This document shows positions 8,070-16,131 of a DNA stretch of 23,630 nt, in pieces. Source of the DNA: Candidatus Fermentibacterota bacterium (GTDB lineage: Bacteria; Fermentibacterota; Fermentibacteria; Fermentibacterales; Fermentibacteraceae). Below the pieces are notes generated by a model. The model was not told the origin of the DNA and made no database searches. It saw nothing but the letters and a program-made list of their open reading frames with translations. Made by a program: the position numbers and the translations under genes. The DNA lies in the NCBI GenBank assembly GCA_012523605.1, contig JAAYTY010000021.1, forward strand, positions 1 to 23,630, given 5' to 3'. How positions within the stretch are numbered: the stretch's first letter is position 1; every line of letters begins with the position of its first letter.

Positions 8070-9905
8070 CTAGCGTTCCACCACCGCGAACCTCTCCGAA
8101 TCCTCGAACCCGTCGGCCGACATCCTGCAGAAGTAGATCCCGGGGCGCAGGCGCCCGGTTTGAACGAAGTGATATCCCGGCTCGAAGTCCCCTTCCCAGG
8201 TACCGGCCAGCCTGCCGGACAGATCGAACAGGGACAGCTCGACATGGCCCTCTTCGGGTACGGCGAATCCGAGAACCGGGTCGGAAACGCAGGGATTCGG
8301 GCTGACGGCCAGCAGATCCCATGCCCACGGAGCGCCGGAACCCCCGGGGGCGCTCAGAGGATCGTAGGTGATGGTTATGTCGTTGAGGCCGGGCGTATGC
8401 GAGGGATTGGTGCTCAGCAGGATCGCCCTGTACTGCAAGTATCTGTCGCCAGTGTCGAGTATTTCGGCCAGAGATGCAGGAGCTGAAAGAGTGTCGGACC
8501 AGGCTCCCATGTCACCTGGATCGTCCGAGGCCCTCACCTGCATCTTCACGGAGCATCCCGAGGGGAGGACCGATGTCCAGAGGATGACTCCCCACCCCGG
8601 ATCCTGGGGAAGCTGGAGGATGCTGGACTCCATGCTGCCGCTCTCCGGGTAGGCGCTCAGACTCCACCAGGCGATGTCGCCGGCATCGGCGGCGGAGCCC
8701 AGGATGTCCAGGCTGGCGTCGCCGTCGATGTACGCGGAGCACACCGAAATCGCACCGTCCATGTCGGCGTTCAGCGAGTGTTCGACCCACGGCACTACCG
8801 GGCTGCCTGTGTTCTGCCACCACGTGATGTCGTCGTCGATGTTCGCCGCGCCGAGAACGTCCAGATCGCCGTCGCCGTCCACGTCGCCCGAGGAGACCGC
8901 CCTGGCGCCGTTGTAGGATCCGTCCACTGTCCACTTGGTCCAGGAGAGGCCGGTCCCCGCCGTGTTCTCCCACCAGCAGATATCGTCGGCGTTCTCCGCG
9001 GCGCCCAGGATGTCTATGTCGCCGTCTGAATCGATGTCGGCCGGGGTGACGCAGCGGGCTCCGTCGAAGCCGCCGTCGACGAGGTGCTCGGTCCAGGAGG
9101 AGCCGGAGCCGTTCATGTTCTGGAACCAGCTAATGTCGTCGTCCATGCGGGCCGCGCCCAGCACGTCGAGATCGCCGTCTCCGTCCACATCGGCCGAGGA
9201 GACCCAGCAAGCCCTTCCGAACGAGGAATTGACGGTCACCTTCTGCCAGGAGAGACCCGTTCCGGCCAGATTCCGCCACATGGCGATGTCGCTGGCGTTC
9301 CATGCGGCGCCGAGGACATCGAGATCACCATCTCCGTCTATGTCGGCAAGTGCGGCGGATCTCGCGCCATCGAAGCCGGGATCTATCGTATGCTTCACCC
9401 AGCTTCCCCCCAGCCCGTCGGCATTGGCCCACCAAGCCATGTCGTCGGCATTCATTGCGGCTGCTGCGATGTCGAGATCGCCGTCTCCGTCGATGTCCCC
9501 TGCGGCGATGCCGATCGCTCCGTCGAAGGAGCCGTCCACAAGCTGCTCCGTCCAGGAGGTTCCGATGCCGTTGGCGTTCCGCCAGATTACGATGTCGTCG
9601 CTTCCGGAGTTGCAGCCGATGACGTCGCCGTCGCCGTCACCATCGATGTCAGCCGCCAGCGTCATGGCAGTTCCTTCGAACGAGTCCTCGATCAGGTAGT
9701 CGTCCCCGGGAAGCAGTTCCACGTACCCGTACGTGCCATACCAGCTGATGCCCGTGTCGATCGAGAAGTCGCTTCCCCAGTAAGACACGGGACCGGGCAC
9801 ACCGGGTCCGCCCGACCAGTCTGACTGCGAAACCGCATCCGCCTGCACGATGCACGGAAACAGGAGCAGAGCGCACATAAGAAACAAAAGCCTGTCAATC
9901 CTCAT
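8070..9905 (-). CDS. Secreted FG-GAP/VCBS-like 51-residue-repeat surface protein with FlgD-like C-terminal sorting domain
   Basis: The protein has 611 residues. A signal peptide spans about 1-24. Seven FG-GAP/VCBS-type repeats follow, each with a Ca2+-loop-like (A/G)DxDGDGDLD segment and a WWxNxxGxGxSW strand. The loop Asp falls at 86, 137, 188, 239, 290 and 341, an exact 51-residue period; the seventh copy has Tyr392 there. About 420-515 is a beta-rich module with VRASDDPGDMG and YLQYR. About 532-611 is the FlgD-like domain (SPNP, LFDLSGR, LRPGIYF), resembling T9SS type A sorting signals. The product is probably a cell-surface or released beta-propeller-like binding protein. The ATG at 9905 has AAGGAGG upstream. 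A 5'-truncated paralog lies at the right end of the window. The ligand is unknown. Confidence 0.88.
   Translation of the reverse strand: MRIDRLLFLMCALLLFPCIVQADAVSQSDWSGGPGVPGPVSYWGSDFSIDTGISWYGTYGYVELLPGDDYLIEDSFEGTAMTLAADIDGDGDGDVIGCNSGSDDIVIWRNANGIGTSWTEQLVDGSFDGAIGIAAGDIDGDGDLDIAAAAMNADDMAWWANADGLGGSWVKHTIDPGFDGARSAALADIDGDGDLDVLGAAWNASDIAMWRNLAGTGLSWQKVTVNSSFGRACWVSSADVDGDGDLDVLGAARMDDDISWFQNMNGSGSSWTEHLVDGGFDGARCVTPADIDSDGDIDILGAAENADDICWWENTAGTGLSWTKWTVDGSYNGARAVSSGDVDGDGDLDVLGAANIDDDITWWQNTGSPVVPWVEHSLNADMDGAISVCSAYIDGDASLDILGSAADAGDIAWWSLSAYPESGSMESSILQLPQDPGWGVILWTSVLPSGCSVKMQVRASDDPGDMGAWSDTLSAPASLAEILDTGDRYLQYRAILLSTNPSHTPGLNDITITYDPLSAPGGSGAPWAWDLLAVSPNPCVSDPVLGFAVPEEGHVELSLFDLSGRLAGTWEGDFEPGYHFVQTGRLRPGIYFCRMSADGFEDSERFAVVER
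8650..9683 (-). repeat. Seven coding tandem repeats of 153 bp
   Basis: Within the surface-protein gene, seven units of 153 bp (51 codons) follow one another without any indel. Each encodes one DxDGDGDLD calcium-loop-like motif. The last unit (nearest 8650) is degenerate. The copies have diverged in sequence but not in length. Confidence 0.75.
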
Positions 9906-10063
9906 GATCGCCTCCTTGCCTGACTCGTACTAGTCATCCGGGGAGATCGGAAGTCAAGCCTGGTTCTGCGGCTCCGGCAGCGAGGGGTTCTCCGGGATGC
10001 GCTGTATGAGATCCAGGCGCTTCCTGCCTAGTTCGGAATCCACTGCCGAAAAACCGCTTCACG

Positions 10064-11833
10064 CTAACCGAGGTGACGGTGTGACCAGCCCCAGGTATCG
10101 CGGGCGAACTGCATGCACTTGTCGAATGCCCTGTCGGACCTGAGGAACCCCAGGTTTCCGTCCCGAACCTTCTCCGAGTATTCGGGGGCTTCGAGAAGAT
10201 TTTTCAGCATGGGCTTCACACGCGCGGTGGCGATCCACGAGAGCAGTCCCGAGAATTCGTTCGAGAGAGTCATGGTCGTTCCGTGCGCTTCCGCCAGTTC
10301 TTCGAGCTTCTCGTGATTCAGGATGGCCTGACAGACGAGCGCCCATACGAGGTATCTCGCCCTCGAAACGAACCAGTACTTGTTCTGACCCGACTGCTCG
10401 ATGGCCTCGACGATCATCTTGAGTTTCCTCTGCACCTTGTAGCACATGATGATGTGGCGGGAGTCGGGCTTCAGACGGCCCTGGCGGAAGCCGTTCTCGT
10501 ACAGCCTGTCCTCCTCGAAGAACTGCTTGAGCTGAGCGACTCTGCTGATGCTGCCGTCGGTGAGCAGGAAAGTCTGGGCCAGCTTCACCATCTGGACCGC
10601 CCGGCTCTCCTCCTTGATTCCGTACTCCGCGAGGTCCTCCTCGCTCAACTGGCTGAACGCGCCCTCCTGGCGCTCATAGTAGATGCCCAGATCCTCCCTC
10701 AGCTTGTCCTGCAGACCGAGCTGGATGATGTCGTTCGCCCGAAGGTTCCACGGCTCTACCGGATTCTGCCTGTTGTTGTTGATGGTGACGCGAGTGACGA
10801 ATCTGTCGTCAGCCCCGCTCATCAACTTGCAGACCACTCTTATCGCCCTCAGAGCCTTTCGCCCCTCCTCGAGCTTCCGGCTTCCCCCGTGCTTCGCGAG
10901 GAAGCCGTCGAGCGTCGTGATGGTCTGCGCACCGTTCAGCATCCTGGGGTCAGTTATCCTGCAACCCCCGGGAACCTCCTCTATCTGCGAAACGAACAGC
11001 GATATACCGTTATGGTCGAAAGCGAAGACCTCCGGCGGCTCGGAACCCTCCAGCACTATCCTTCGAAGCGCGCTCGAAATGGCTCTGTTCACCGACTCGC
11101 TTTCGCCGAGACCATACCTGATATTGCGATGGAAGAACCTCGAACCGAGCTTTTCGTGCATCTCCTGGATGTCCATGAGGTGCACGAGACCCATATGCAT
11201 GGTCTCCCCTCCCGGGCCCTGCACCTTCGTCACGTTGTCCATCGAGATGGTGAAACTGGACGAATGGTGCGGAGCCGGCGTCATTCCCACTCTTCCGCCG
11301 GCCGACCTGAAGTCTGTCACGAAGGACACGCTGCGACCCGCGAAGAAGCCGTCGATGATATACCGTTTGTTCTCGAGATCCTCCCTCAGCTTCTCCAGGA
11401 CTCTGCTGTTGTCGGCCGTTCCTGGGTCGCCGGTGAAAACGAACCTGAAAAGAATCTGGTCTATGAGATGACGGTTCTCGACGAGGCAGCTTCGGAGCCG
11501 GAGCATCGCCTGGCTCTTCGCAAGGTCCTTGTTCGGGGCGACGAACAGGCGCTCGAGCCCGGAATCTATGAGCTTCTGCATGGAGACCTTGAATGGCGTA
11601 TAGGAGGTACCGAACCGGAACTGGTAGATGTAGAGGTTTCGCCTCGCGGGGTCGAAGTGGAACCCGTCGATGCCGAGGTCGGTCCCGGCCAGGGCGACCT
11701 GGCTCAACGCCTTTTGCCGCGTAAGCTGATGTTCCTGCTCGAGATAGAGCAGGCCGAAGCACCCATCCTTCGTCACCTCCTGCCCGGGTCGGAGTTCGGC
11801 AAGAGTTCTTCTGACAAGGCTTTCAGTGATCAC
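10064..11833 (-). CDS. AIPR-family (abortive infection phage resistance) protein
   Basis: The protein has 589 residues from a GTG at 11833, chosen for the GGGAGGGG just upstream; longer in-frame starts have no comparable site. The central region (about 236-310) carries the AIPR signature: RNIRYGLG, then FDHNGIS (Asn275), then the LNGAQT segment (Asn300). The N-terminal region (about 54-74) has GIDGFHFD followed by YIYQFRF. This matches the restriction-endonuclease-like (PD-(D/E)XK) segment seen in many AIPR proteins, except that the usual Lys of the QxK element is Arg. AIPR proteins are linked to abortive infection against phage. The gene stands alone: no methylase, toxin-antitoxin or other defence gene is adjacent. 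The family call is good; nuclease activity is uncertain. Confidence 0.85.
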   Translation of the reverse strand: MITESLVRRTLAELRPGQEVTKDGCFGLLYLEQEHQLTRQKALSQVALAGTDLGIDGFHFDPARRNLYIYQFRFGTSYTPFKVSMQKLIDSGLERLFVAPNKDLAKSQAMLRLRSCLVENRHLIDQILFRFVFTGDPGTADNSRVLEKLREDLENKRYIIDGFFAGRSVSFVTDFRSAGGRVGMTPAPHHSSSFTISMDNVTKVQGPGGETMHMGLVHLMDIQEMHEKLGSRFFHRNIRYGLGESESVNRAISSALRRIVLEGSEPPEVFAFDHNGISLFVSQIEEVPGGCRITDPRMLNGAQTITTLDGFLAKHGGSRKLEEGRKALRAIRVVCKLMSGADDRFVTRVTINNNRQNPVEPWNLRANDIIQLGLQDKLREDLGIYYERQEGAFSQLSEEDLAEYGIKEESRAVQMVKLAQTFLLTDGSISRVAQLKQFFEEDRLYENGFRQGRLKPDSRHIIMCYKVQRKLKMIVEAIEQSGQNKYWFVSRARYLVWALVCQAILNHEKLEELAEAHGTTMTLSNEFSGLLSWIATARVKPMLKNLLEAPEYSEKVRDGNLGFLRSDRAFDKCMQFARDTWGWSHRHLG

Positions 11834-12218
11834 TTTCCCCTCCCGACGACTCTTTGGGCCGGTTGTCAGCCCTCCGGGATGCAGCACACAGGAATGAGTT
11901 CCTATGAAACGATGAATCAAGATAGTGTTGAGCCATAGCAGTGCAATCCCCGCAACTTTCATGCTGTTTCCGCCCCAGGGCGGGGGACATCCGCAATTCC
12001 CGAAGGGAAGATAGAACATCGGAAAGCCGGGGGCTACGGCAACAGGCTTCCGCCTTAGAGGTCCATGGCAGCATCCTTGACGTGAACCGCACGCAGATGG
12101 ATAACGATACCTGATGGGGCGGCACGCCGGGCATGCCGCAGGAGGAACGCTCGTTTCGTCCTGCGCGGGATGCGCCGCCCGGGAAACGACCGGGGCGTGA
12201 AACGATCAGGAGGCGGTC
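11834..12218. other. Intergenic region between divergent AIPR and GT-C-like genes
   Basis: 385 bases without a credible gene. It should hold the promoters of both flanking genes. A reasonable plus-strand promoter lies at 12077-12105. An element TCGTTTC (12151-12157) is complementary to two copies of GAAACGA (12183-12189 and 12199-12205), the second just before the ribosome site of the plus-strand gene. No clear minus-strand promoter was identified. Confidence 0.5.
12077..12105 (+). promoter_or_regulatory. Putative sigma-70-type promoter for the GT-C-like gene
   Basis: TTGACG (12077-12082) and GATAAC (12100-12105) are separated by 17 bp, matching 5 and 4 of the 6 consensus positions. The transcript would have a leader of roughly 105 nt. 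Seen by eye only. Confidence 0.4.
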
Positions 12219-13583
12219 ATGTCTGTTACGAGCACTCCCGGTTCCAAAAGGGACAGGCTGACATTCCTGGTTGTGCTTGCCGCGGTATTCCTCTCCCACG
12301 CAGCCAGCCGGAACATCACCTCCTACGACTCAGTCTGGACCATACATTCATCCATGAGCCTGGTCCGGGAGGGGAACCTCGATCTGAACGAGTATGAAGA
12401 CAGGCTCGCCGAGCAGGATTACCGCGAGGTATTCGAGCACGAAGGCCGGATGTTCCTGGTCCATCCGCCCGGGACTTCGTTCGTCCTCGCGCCACTTGTC
12501 TGGCTCGCCGACGAGAGTCTGCACTTTCTCGGTGGAATAGGTGCGGTGAAGGAGTTCATCGAAGCCCGCACGGTGGAACCGGTGTCAATGGATGCCGTAA
12601 GCCTGTACAAGGGCGTGGAGATGGTCCTGGCCAGCTTCGTGGTCGCTCTGACCAGCGCTATCCTGTTCCTGGTCCTTCGCAGGATGACCGGTTTCCAGGG
12701 ATCTTTGATCCTCGTCCTCTTCTTCGCGTTCTGTACACCTGCATGGTCGTCCGCCAGCAGGGGCCTGTGGTCTCACGACATCGGGATGCTCATCATGGTC
12801 CTCACCCTTCTCACCATAACCACCGGGGAGAAACGGCCCGCGCCCCTCTTTTTCAACGGTATCGCCCTGGCATTCTCGTTCGAGGTCAGGCCGACCAACG
12901 CGATACCATCTGCGGTGCTGGGCCTCTACATGATCCTCACGCTGAGGCGCAGGGCCATCCCCCTGGTCATCGGCGGGCTGGCCGGAGCGATCGGGGTAGT
13001 GACCTTCAACCTCGCGAGCTTCGGCATGCCTCTGATCCCGTACTACTCCGGCAAGCTGGGATTGCACCCTGCATTCTTCGAAGCGCTGGCAGGTTCCCTG
13101 ATCTCTCCGAACAGGGGACTGCTCGTGTTCTGCCCCGTGTTCATCCTCGCACTTTCAGGGCTCAGGAAGACACTCCTGTCGGATGCCCACGGGCTGCTCT
13201 TCAGATTCATGGGCGTCATCGTTCTTCTTCACTGGATCACTATCGCACTCTTCGACAGGTGGATCGGCGGTCATTCCTACGGCCCGCGGCTCTTCACAGA
13301 CGCGCTGCCCTTCCTCGTCCTGTTCCTCGTCCCCTTCTACGAGAGGATGAGATCCTCGGGGGGCGTGCGGAGAGTCTTGATGCAGACTGCCTTCATCACA
13401 CTGCTGGTCGTCGGCTTCGCCATCCACTGGGCGGGAGCCAACAGGTGGAGCGCCATGGAGTGGAATGCAAGACCGTTCGATATAGACGGGAACACCTGGC
13501 GGGTGTGGGACTCGTCGGACCTCCAGATAGCAGCCGCGTTGAGAGGCCACGTGAGAGAATCAACGACGGTCCAGGGGGAATAG
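12219..13583 (+). CDS. Polytopic membrane protein, GT-C glycosyltransferase-like
   Basis: The protein has 454 residues with many hydrophobic segments (for example about 14-28, 82-97, 133-154, 161-173, 187-201, 229-241, 247-266 and 300-313, plus more towards the C-terminus). The first periplasmic loop begins with ITSYDSVWTIH and continues with an acidic LDLNEYED stretch, the layout of GT-C enzymes in which an Asp in loop 1 takes part in catalysis from a lipid-linked sugar. Other conserved-looking motifs are SRGLWSHD (about 180-187), FEVRPTN (221-227) and ISPNRGLL (295-302). ATG at 12219 has AGGAGG 5 nt upstream. It could transfer sugars to surface polymers or proteins. The family is only approximate; a plain membrane protein of unknown role is the alternative. 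Confidence 0.72.
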   Translation: MSVTSTPGSKRDRLTFLVVLAAVFLSHAASRNITSYDSVWTIHSSMSLVREGNLDLNEYEDRLAEQDYREVFEHEGRMFLVHPPGTSFVLAPLVWLADESLHFLGGIGAVKEFIEARTVEPVSMDAVSLYKGVEMVLASFVVALTSAILFLVLRRMTGFQGSLILVLFFAFCTPAWSSASRGLWSHDIGMLIMVLTLLTITTGEKRPAPLFFNGIALAFSFEVRPTNAIPSAVLGLYMILTLRRRAIPLVIGGLAGAIGVVTFNLASFGMPLIPYYSGKLGLHPAFFEALAGSLISPNRGLLVFCPVFILALSGLRKTLLSDAHGLLFRFMGVIVLLHWITIALFDRWIGGHSYGPRLFTDALPFLVLFLVPFYERMRSSGGVRRVLMQTAFITLLVVGFAIHWAGANRWSAMEWNARPFDIDGNTWRVWDSSDLQIAAALRGHVRESTTVQGE

Positions 13584-13830
13584 GGTGCTGCCGGAGGCAT
13601 TGTGCTCCGCCGGGGCTGAAATGCTCGAACAGGAGGAGCGAAGGCGGGAAGGCCCGGCTGTTCGATACCACATCAGGATCCCCCCGCGGTGATTCCGTAG
13701 TGCGAACCCCGGGAACACTACCGTCTGCACGGCGCCCCGTCGGATGAACCATGGTCGACAGGCTGTTTTCTCCCGGCCCTAAGAGTCGCTTATTATTCTC
13801 ATAAGTGTCTGCTTCTTCGAGAGGAGGAAC

Positions 13831-15060
13831 ATGAACAAGATCGCTCTTTTTCTCTCGCTCCTGGCACTCGCGGGATTCGCCTCCTCCGACTGGGAATCCA
13901 TCGGACCGGAGGGCGGCGAGGTTCGCAACGTCATCCAGTCGAACCAGGACGCCGGCACCATCTTCGCCTTCACAGACAACAGTCCCACGCAGGTTCTGAA
14001 GTCCGTCAACTGCGGAGACACCTGGACGAAGGTCGGCACTTTCAACGGCTACGAGTACTGCGCCGCCATGGGCCCCACCGGCACCATCTACGCCGGCTCC
14101 GGCAGTTATGTTTACTACTCGACGAACGGCGGAGCCTCCTGGATGCAGAGCAGCTACATCCAGAACGCCCAGATCTACGGAATCGCCCCGCACCCGACCG
14201 ACCCGTCCATAGTCCATGCCGCCGCCTACAGGTACAACGGGAGTACATGGGTCCTGTGCGCTCTGAAGAGCACCAACGGCGGAGCTTCGTGGTCATACAC
14301 GGACCTCAACAGCGTTCAGACATACGCTACTGACATCGCCATCGGCACCACGAACCCCAACCTGCTCTTCATCTCGGGATACGTGTACACGGGGTCGAAC
14401 TACATTCCCGTCCTATACAGGTCCACTGACGGGGGCACGACCTGGGCCGACGCTACTCCGCCTGGAGCATCCTCCGACTACTACGGCAACTCCGTCGCCA
14501 TCAGCCCGGTCAATGCGAACATCGTCCTGTTCGGCACGCTGTACGGCCTGCACCGCTCCACCGACGGCGGCAGCACCTGGACCAAGGTCTCCACCAATTA
14601 TTACTTCTACGACATCTCGTTCTCTCTCGCCAATCCGAACTACGTCTATGCTGGATACTATCAGACCGTGTACCGCAGCACCGACGCCGGGCAGACATGG
14701 GCTTCTTCCAGCACTGGGCTGGCTCCTTCTTACTACCAGTACATCGCCCCCCACCTCACCAGTGCGACTACCGTGTACGCGAGCTGTCCCGTCGGCTTCT
14801 ATCGCAGCACAGATGGCGGAGTATCGTGGGTCTGCGACGACGACGGGCTGATCATCGGAAGGATAGCCTGCTGGGGGGTGGCGCCCAGCCAGCCTTCCTG
14901 GATCTACATGCAGATGCTGGGCCAGGGGGTCTGGCGAACCACGGACAACGGTCAGAACTGGACCCACCTGACCACGCCGCTGACCTGCGGAGACTTCTGC
15001 GGCATCGCCGTCAAGCATACGGACCCCATGTATGTCCTAGCCCTCGAGGGGTCTGGTTGA
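13831..15060 (+). CDS. N-terminal fragment of a secreted BNR/Asp-box repeat protein (gene interrupted by TGA)
   Basis: 409 residues up to an in-frame TGA at 15058-15060. The frame continues without another stop to 16068, so this is the first part of one gene of 745 sense codons. A signal peptide covers about 1-19. Asp-box (BNR) motifs of the type STDGGxTW recur every 40-65 residues, about eight here (for example STNGGASW, STDGGTTW, STDGGSTW, STDAGQTW and STDGGVSW), as in sialidase, VPS10 or YCF48-like beta-propellers. Such proteins are usually extracellular and bind or degrade glycans; no sialidase Arg triad was identified. ATG at 13831 is preceded by GAGGAGGAAC. The upstream region has a TATTAT -10-like hexamer at 13791 but no convincing -35. 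Without the downstream part it lacks the sorting domain and the end of the propeller. Confidence 0.8.
   Translation: MNKIALFLSLLALAGFASSDWESIGPEGGEVRNVIQSNQDAGTIFAFTDNSPTQVLKSVNCGDTWTKVGTFNGYEYCAAMGPTGTIYAGSGSYVYYSTNGGASWMQSSYIQNAQIYGIAPHPTDPSIVHAAAYRYNGSTWVLCALKSTNGGASWSYTDLNSVQTYATDIAIGTTNPNLLFISGYVYTGSNYIPVLYRSTDGGTTWADATPPGASSDYYGNSVAISPVNANIVLFGTLYGLHRSTDGGSTWTKVSTNYYFYDISFSLANPNYVYAGYYQTVYRSTDAGQTWASSSTGLAPSYYQYIAPHLTSATTVYASCPVGFYRSTDGGVSWVCDDDGLIIGRIACWGVAPSQPSWIYMQMLGQGVWRTTDNGQNWTHLTTPLTCGDFCGIAVKHTDPMYVLALEGSG
15058..15060 (+). other. In-frame TGA interrupting the BNR-repeat gene
   Basis: The codon lies in a surface loop between LEGSG and GNAELYRSTDGG. The reading frame on both sides is the same and continues the repeat pattern without gap. 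A single base change from GGA (Gly) or TGG (Trp) would explain it. Neighbouring genes use TGA as a normal stop. Confidence 0.85.
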
Positions 15061-15111
15061 GGCAACGCAGAGCTCTACAGGAGCACAGACGGAGGCTCCG
15101 TCTGGACACAG

Positions 15112-16068
15112 GTGAACAGCTACTACTCCGACGGCACCAACATCATCGCTCATCCCTCGGACCCGAACACCTTCTATTCATCAGGGTGGATCTACAGCTC
15201 CTCCTACTACATGGGCTTCGGAAAATCCACCGACGGCGGCACGAACTGGACACATTCCACGATCAGCGGCGCAAACGGCTATCCATACGGGATGGCGATA
15301 GACGAGGCTCGCCCTGACACAGTCTTCATCTGCGGCTACGAGGGTTCCACAGGGGCGATATACCGCTCGACTAACGCAGGAGCCACCTGGAGCAAGCTCT
15401 CTGCGTCCGGCCTTACGGCAACCACCTATGCGATAGCTGTCAGGTCCGACAACCCGAATGTGGTATTCGCCGCAACCAGCAGCGGCATCTACAGATCCAC
15501 CGACGGCGGAACCTCGTTCACGAAGGTCTCTTCGGTCATCAACTACTGCAAGGATGTGATGATCGACCCGGACAATCCCGGCACCGTATGGGTGGGAACC
15601 TACAACCAGGGTGTCTATCGAAGCACCGACGGCGGAAACACATGGACGGCCGTCAACACCGGTCTGGGCGATATGTGCGTCAACAAACTGGCGCTGAACC
15701 CTGGACAGTGGCTCTTTGCGGGTACCGACGGCGCGGCGGCCTACCGCTGGTCTCTAGCCACCGGCACACCGGAGGACGAGACTCAGCCCATCGAGCAGGC
15801 AGAGCTCTTCGCAGCACCCAACCCGTCCTCGGGCGGAACGGCCATCTTCTACCGGCTAGCGGAATCCGGGCCGGTGACGATCTCGATCTACGATCTGCAG
15901 GGAAGGCTCGTGAGAACGATCAGTGAGGGGGTGCAGACCCCCGGCAGTCACGAGACATGGTGGAACGCCTCCGAAGACTCGGGAGAACCAGTACCCCCCG
16001 GCGTCTACTTCATGAGGCTCGATGCGGCCGGCGGCGTATTGACGGGCAGGCTTGTGATAACGAACTGA
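15112..16068 (+). CDS. C-terminal fragment of the interrupted BNR-repeat protein, with FlgD-like sorting domain
   Basis: This is the same frame as 13831-15060. The piece open after the TGA starts at 15061; the first start-like codon after it is GTG at 15112, without a ribosome site, so independent translation is doubtful. Asp-box motifs continue (STDGGSVW is just before 15112, then STDGGTNW, STNAGATW, STDGGTSF and STDGGNTW). The last 88 residues (about 231-318) form the FlgD-like domain: APNPSSGG, IYDLQGRLV, then PPGVYFMRL and a basic/beta end. That domain resembles T9SS type A sorting signals. If the TGA is real and not read through, this segment is silent and the protein loses its targeting domain. 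The opposite-strand deiminase gene converges on it. Confidence 0.75.
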   Translation: MNSYYSDGTNIIAHPSDPNTFYSSGWIYSSSYYMGFGKSTDGGTNWTHSTISGANGYPYGMAIDEARPDTVFICGYEGSTGAIYRSTNAGATWSKLSASGLTATTYAIAVRSDNPNVVFAATSSGIYRSTDGGTSFTKVSSVINYCKDVMIDPDNPGTVWVGTYNQGVYRSTDGGNTWTAVNTGLGDMCVNKLALNPGQWLFAGTDGAAAYRWSLATGTPEDETQPIEQAELFAAPNPSSGGTAIFYRLAESGPVTISIYDLQGRLVRTISEGVQTPGSHETWWNASEDSGEPVPPGVYFMRLDAAGGVLTGRLVITN

Positions 16069-16078
16069 GATCCGATGC

Positions 16079-16126
16079 GAGGAAGCGCAGGCGCTCCGGC
16101 CGTACGCCGGGGCGCCTTCGCTTCTC
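16079..16126. terminator. Large hairpin between convergent genes
   Basis: An imperfect inverted repeat: GAAGCGCAGGCGC (16082-16094) pairs with GCGCCTTCGCTTC (16112-16124) with one mismatch, and CCGG arms pair further inside. It sits between the end of the BNR gene (16068) and the end of the deiminase gene (16132). There is no long T-run; probably a bidirectional 3' end. Confidence 0.5.
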
Positions 16127-16131
16127 TGTCC

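Noticed and set aside
8650..9683. CRISPR-like regular repeat spacing.
   Set aside because: The 153-bp period is coding throughout, units are diverged, and the period equals exactly 51 codons.
10283..11938. A 551-codon open frame antisense to the AIPR gene, with similar long antisense frames opposite the deiminase (16402-17787) and radical SAM (137-1237) genes.
   Set aside because: These are typical shadows in GC-rich DNA: composition is non-protein-like, no domain is recognisable, and the opposite strand encodes clear families.
11823..12299. Minus-strand open frame in the AIPR/GT-C intergenic region.
   Set aside because: It has no recognisable motif, overlaps two real genes, and has a low-complexity Arg/Ser-rich composition.
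15058..15060. Genetic code reassignment of TGA.
   Set aside because: Many intact genes here end naturally in TGA (for example at 6720, 7979 and 16068), and no other gene has an internal TGA in frame.
15058..15104. Selenocysteine codon: the TGA is followed by an 8-bp hairpin (15086-15093 with 15097-15104).
   Set aside because: The hairpin arises from the coding of the repeat motif TDGGSVW, its loop is only 3 nt, and nothing about a BNR propeller loop calls for selenocysteine.
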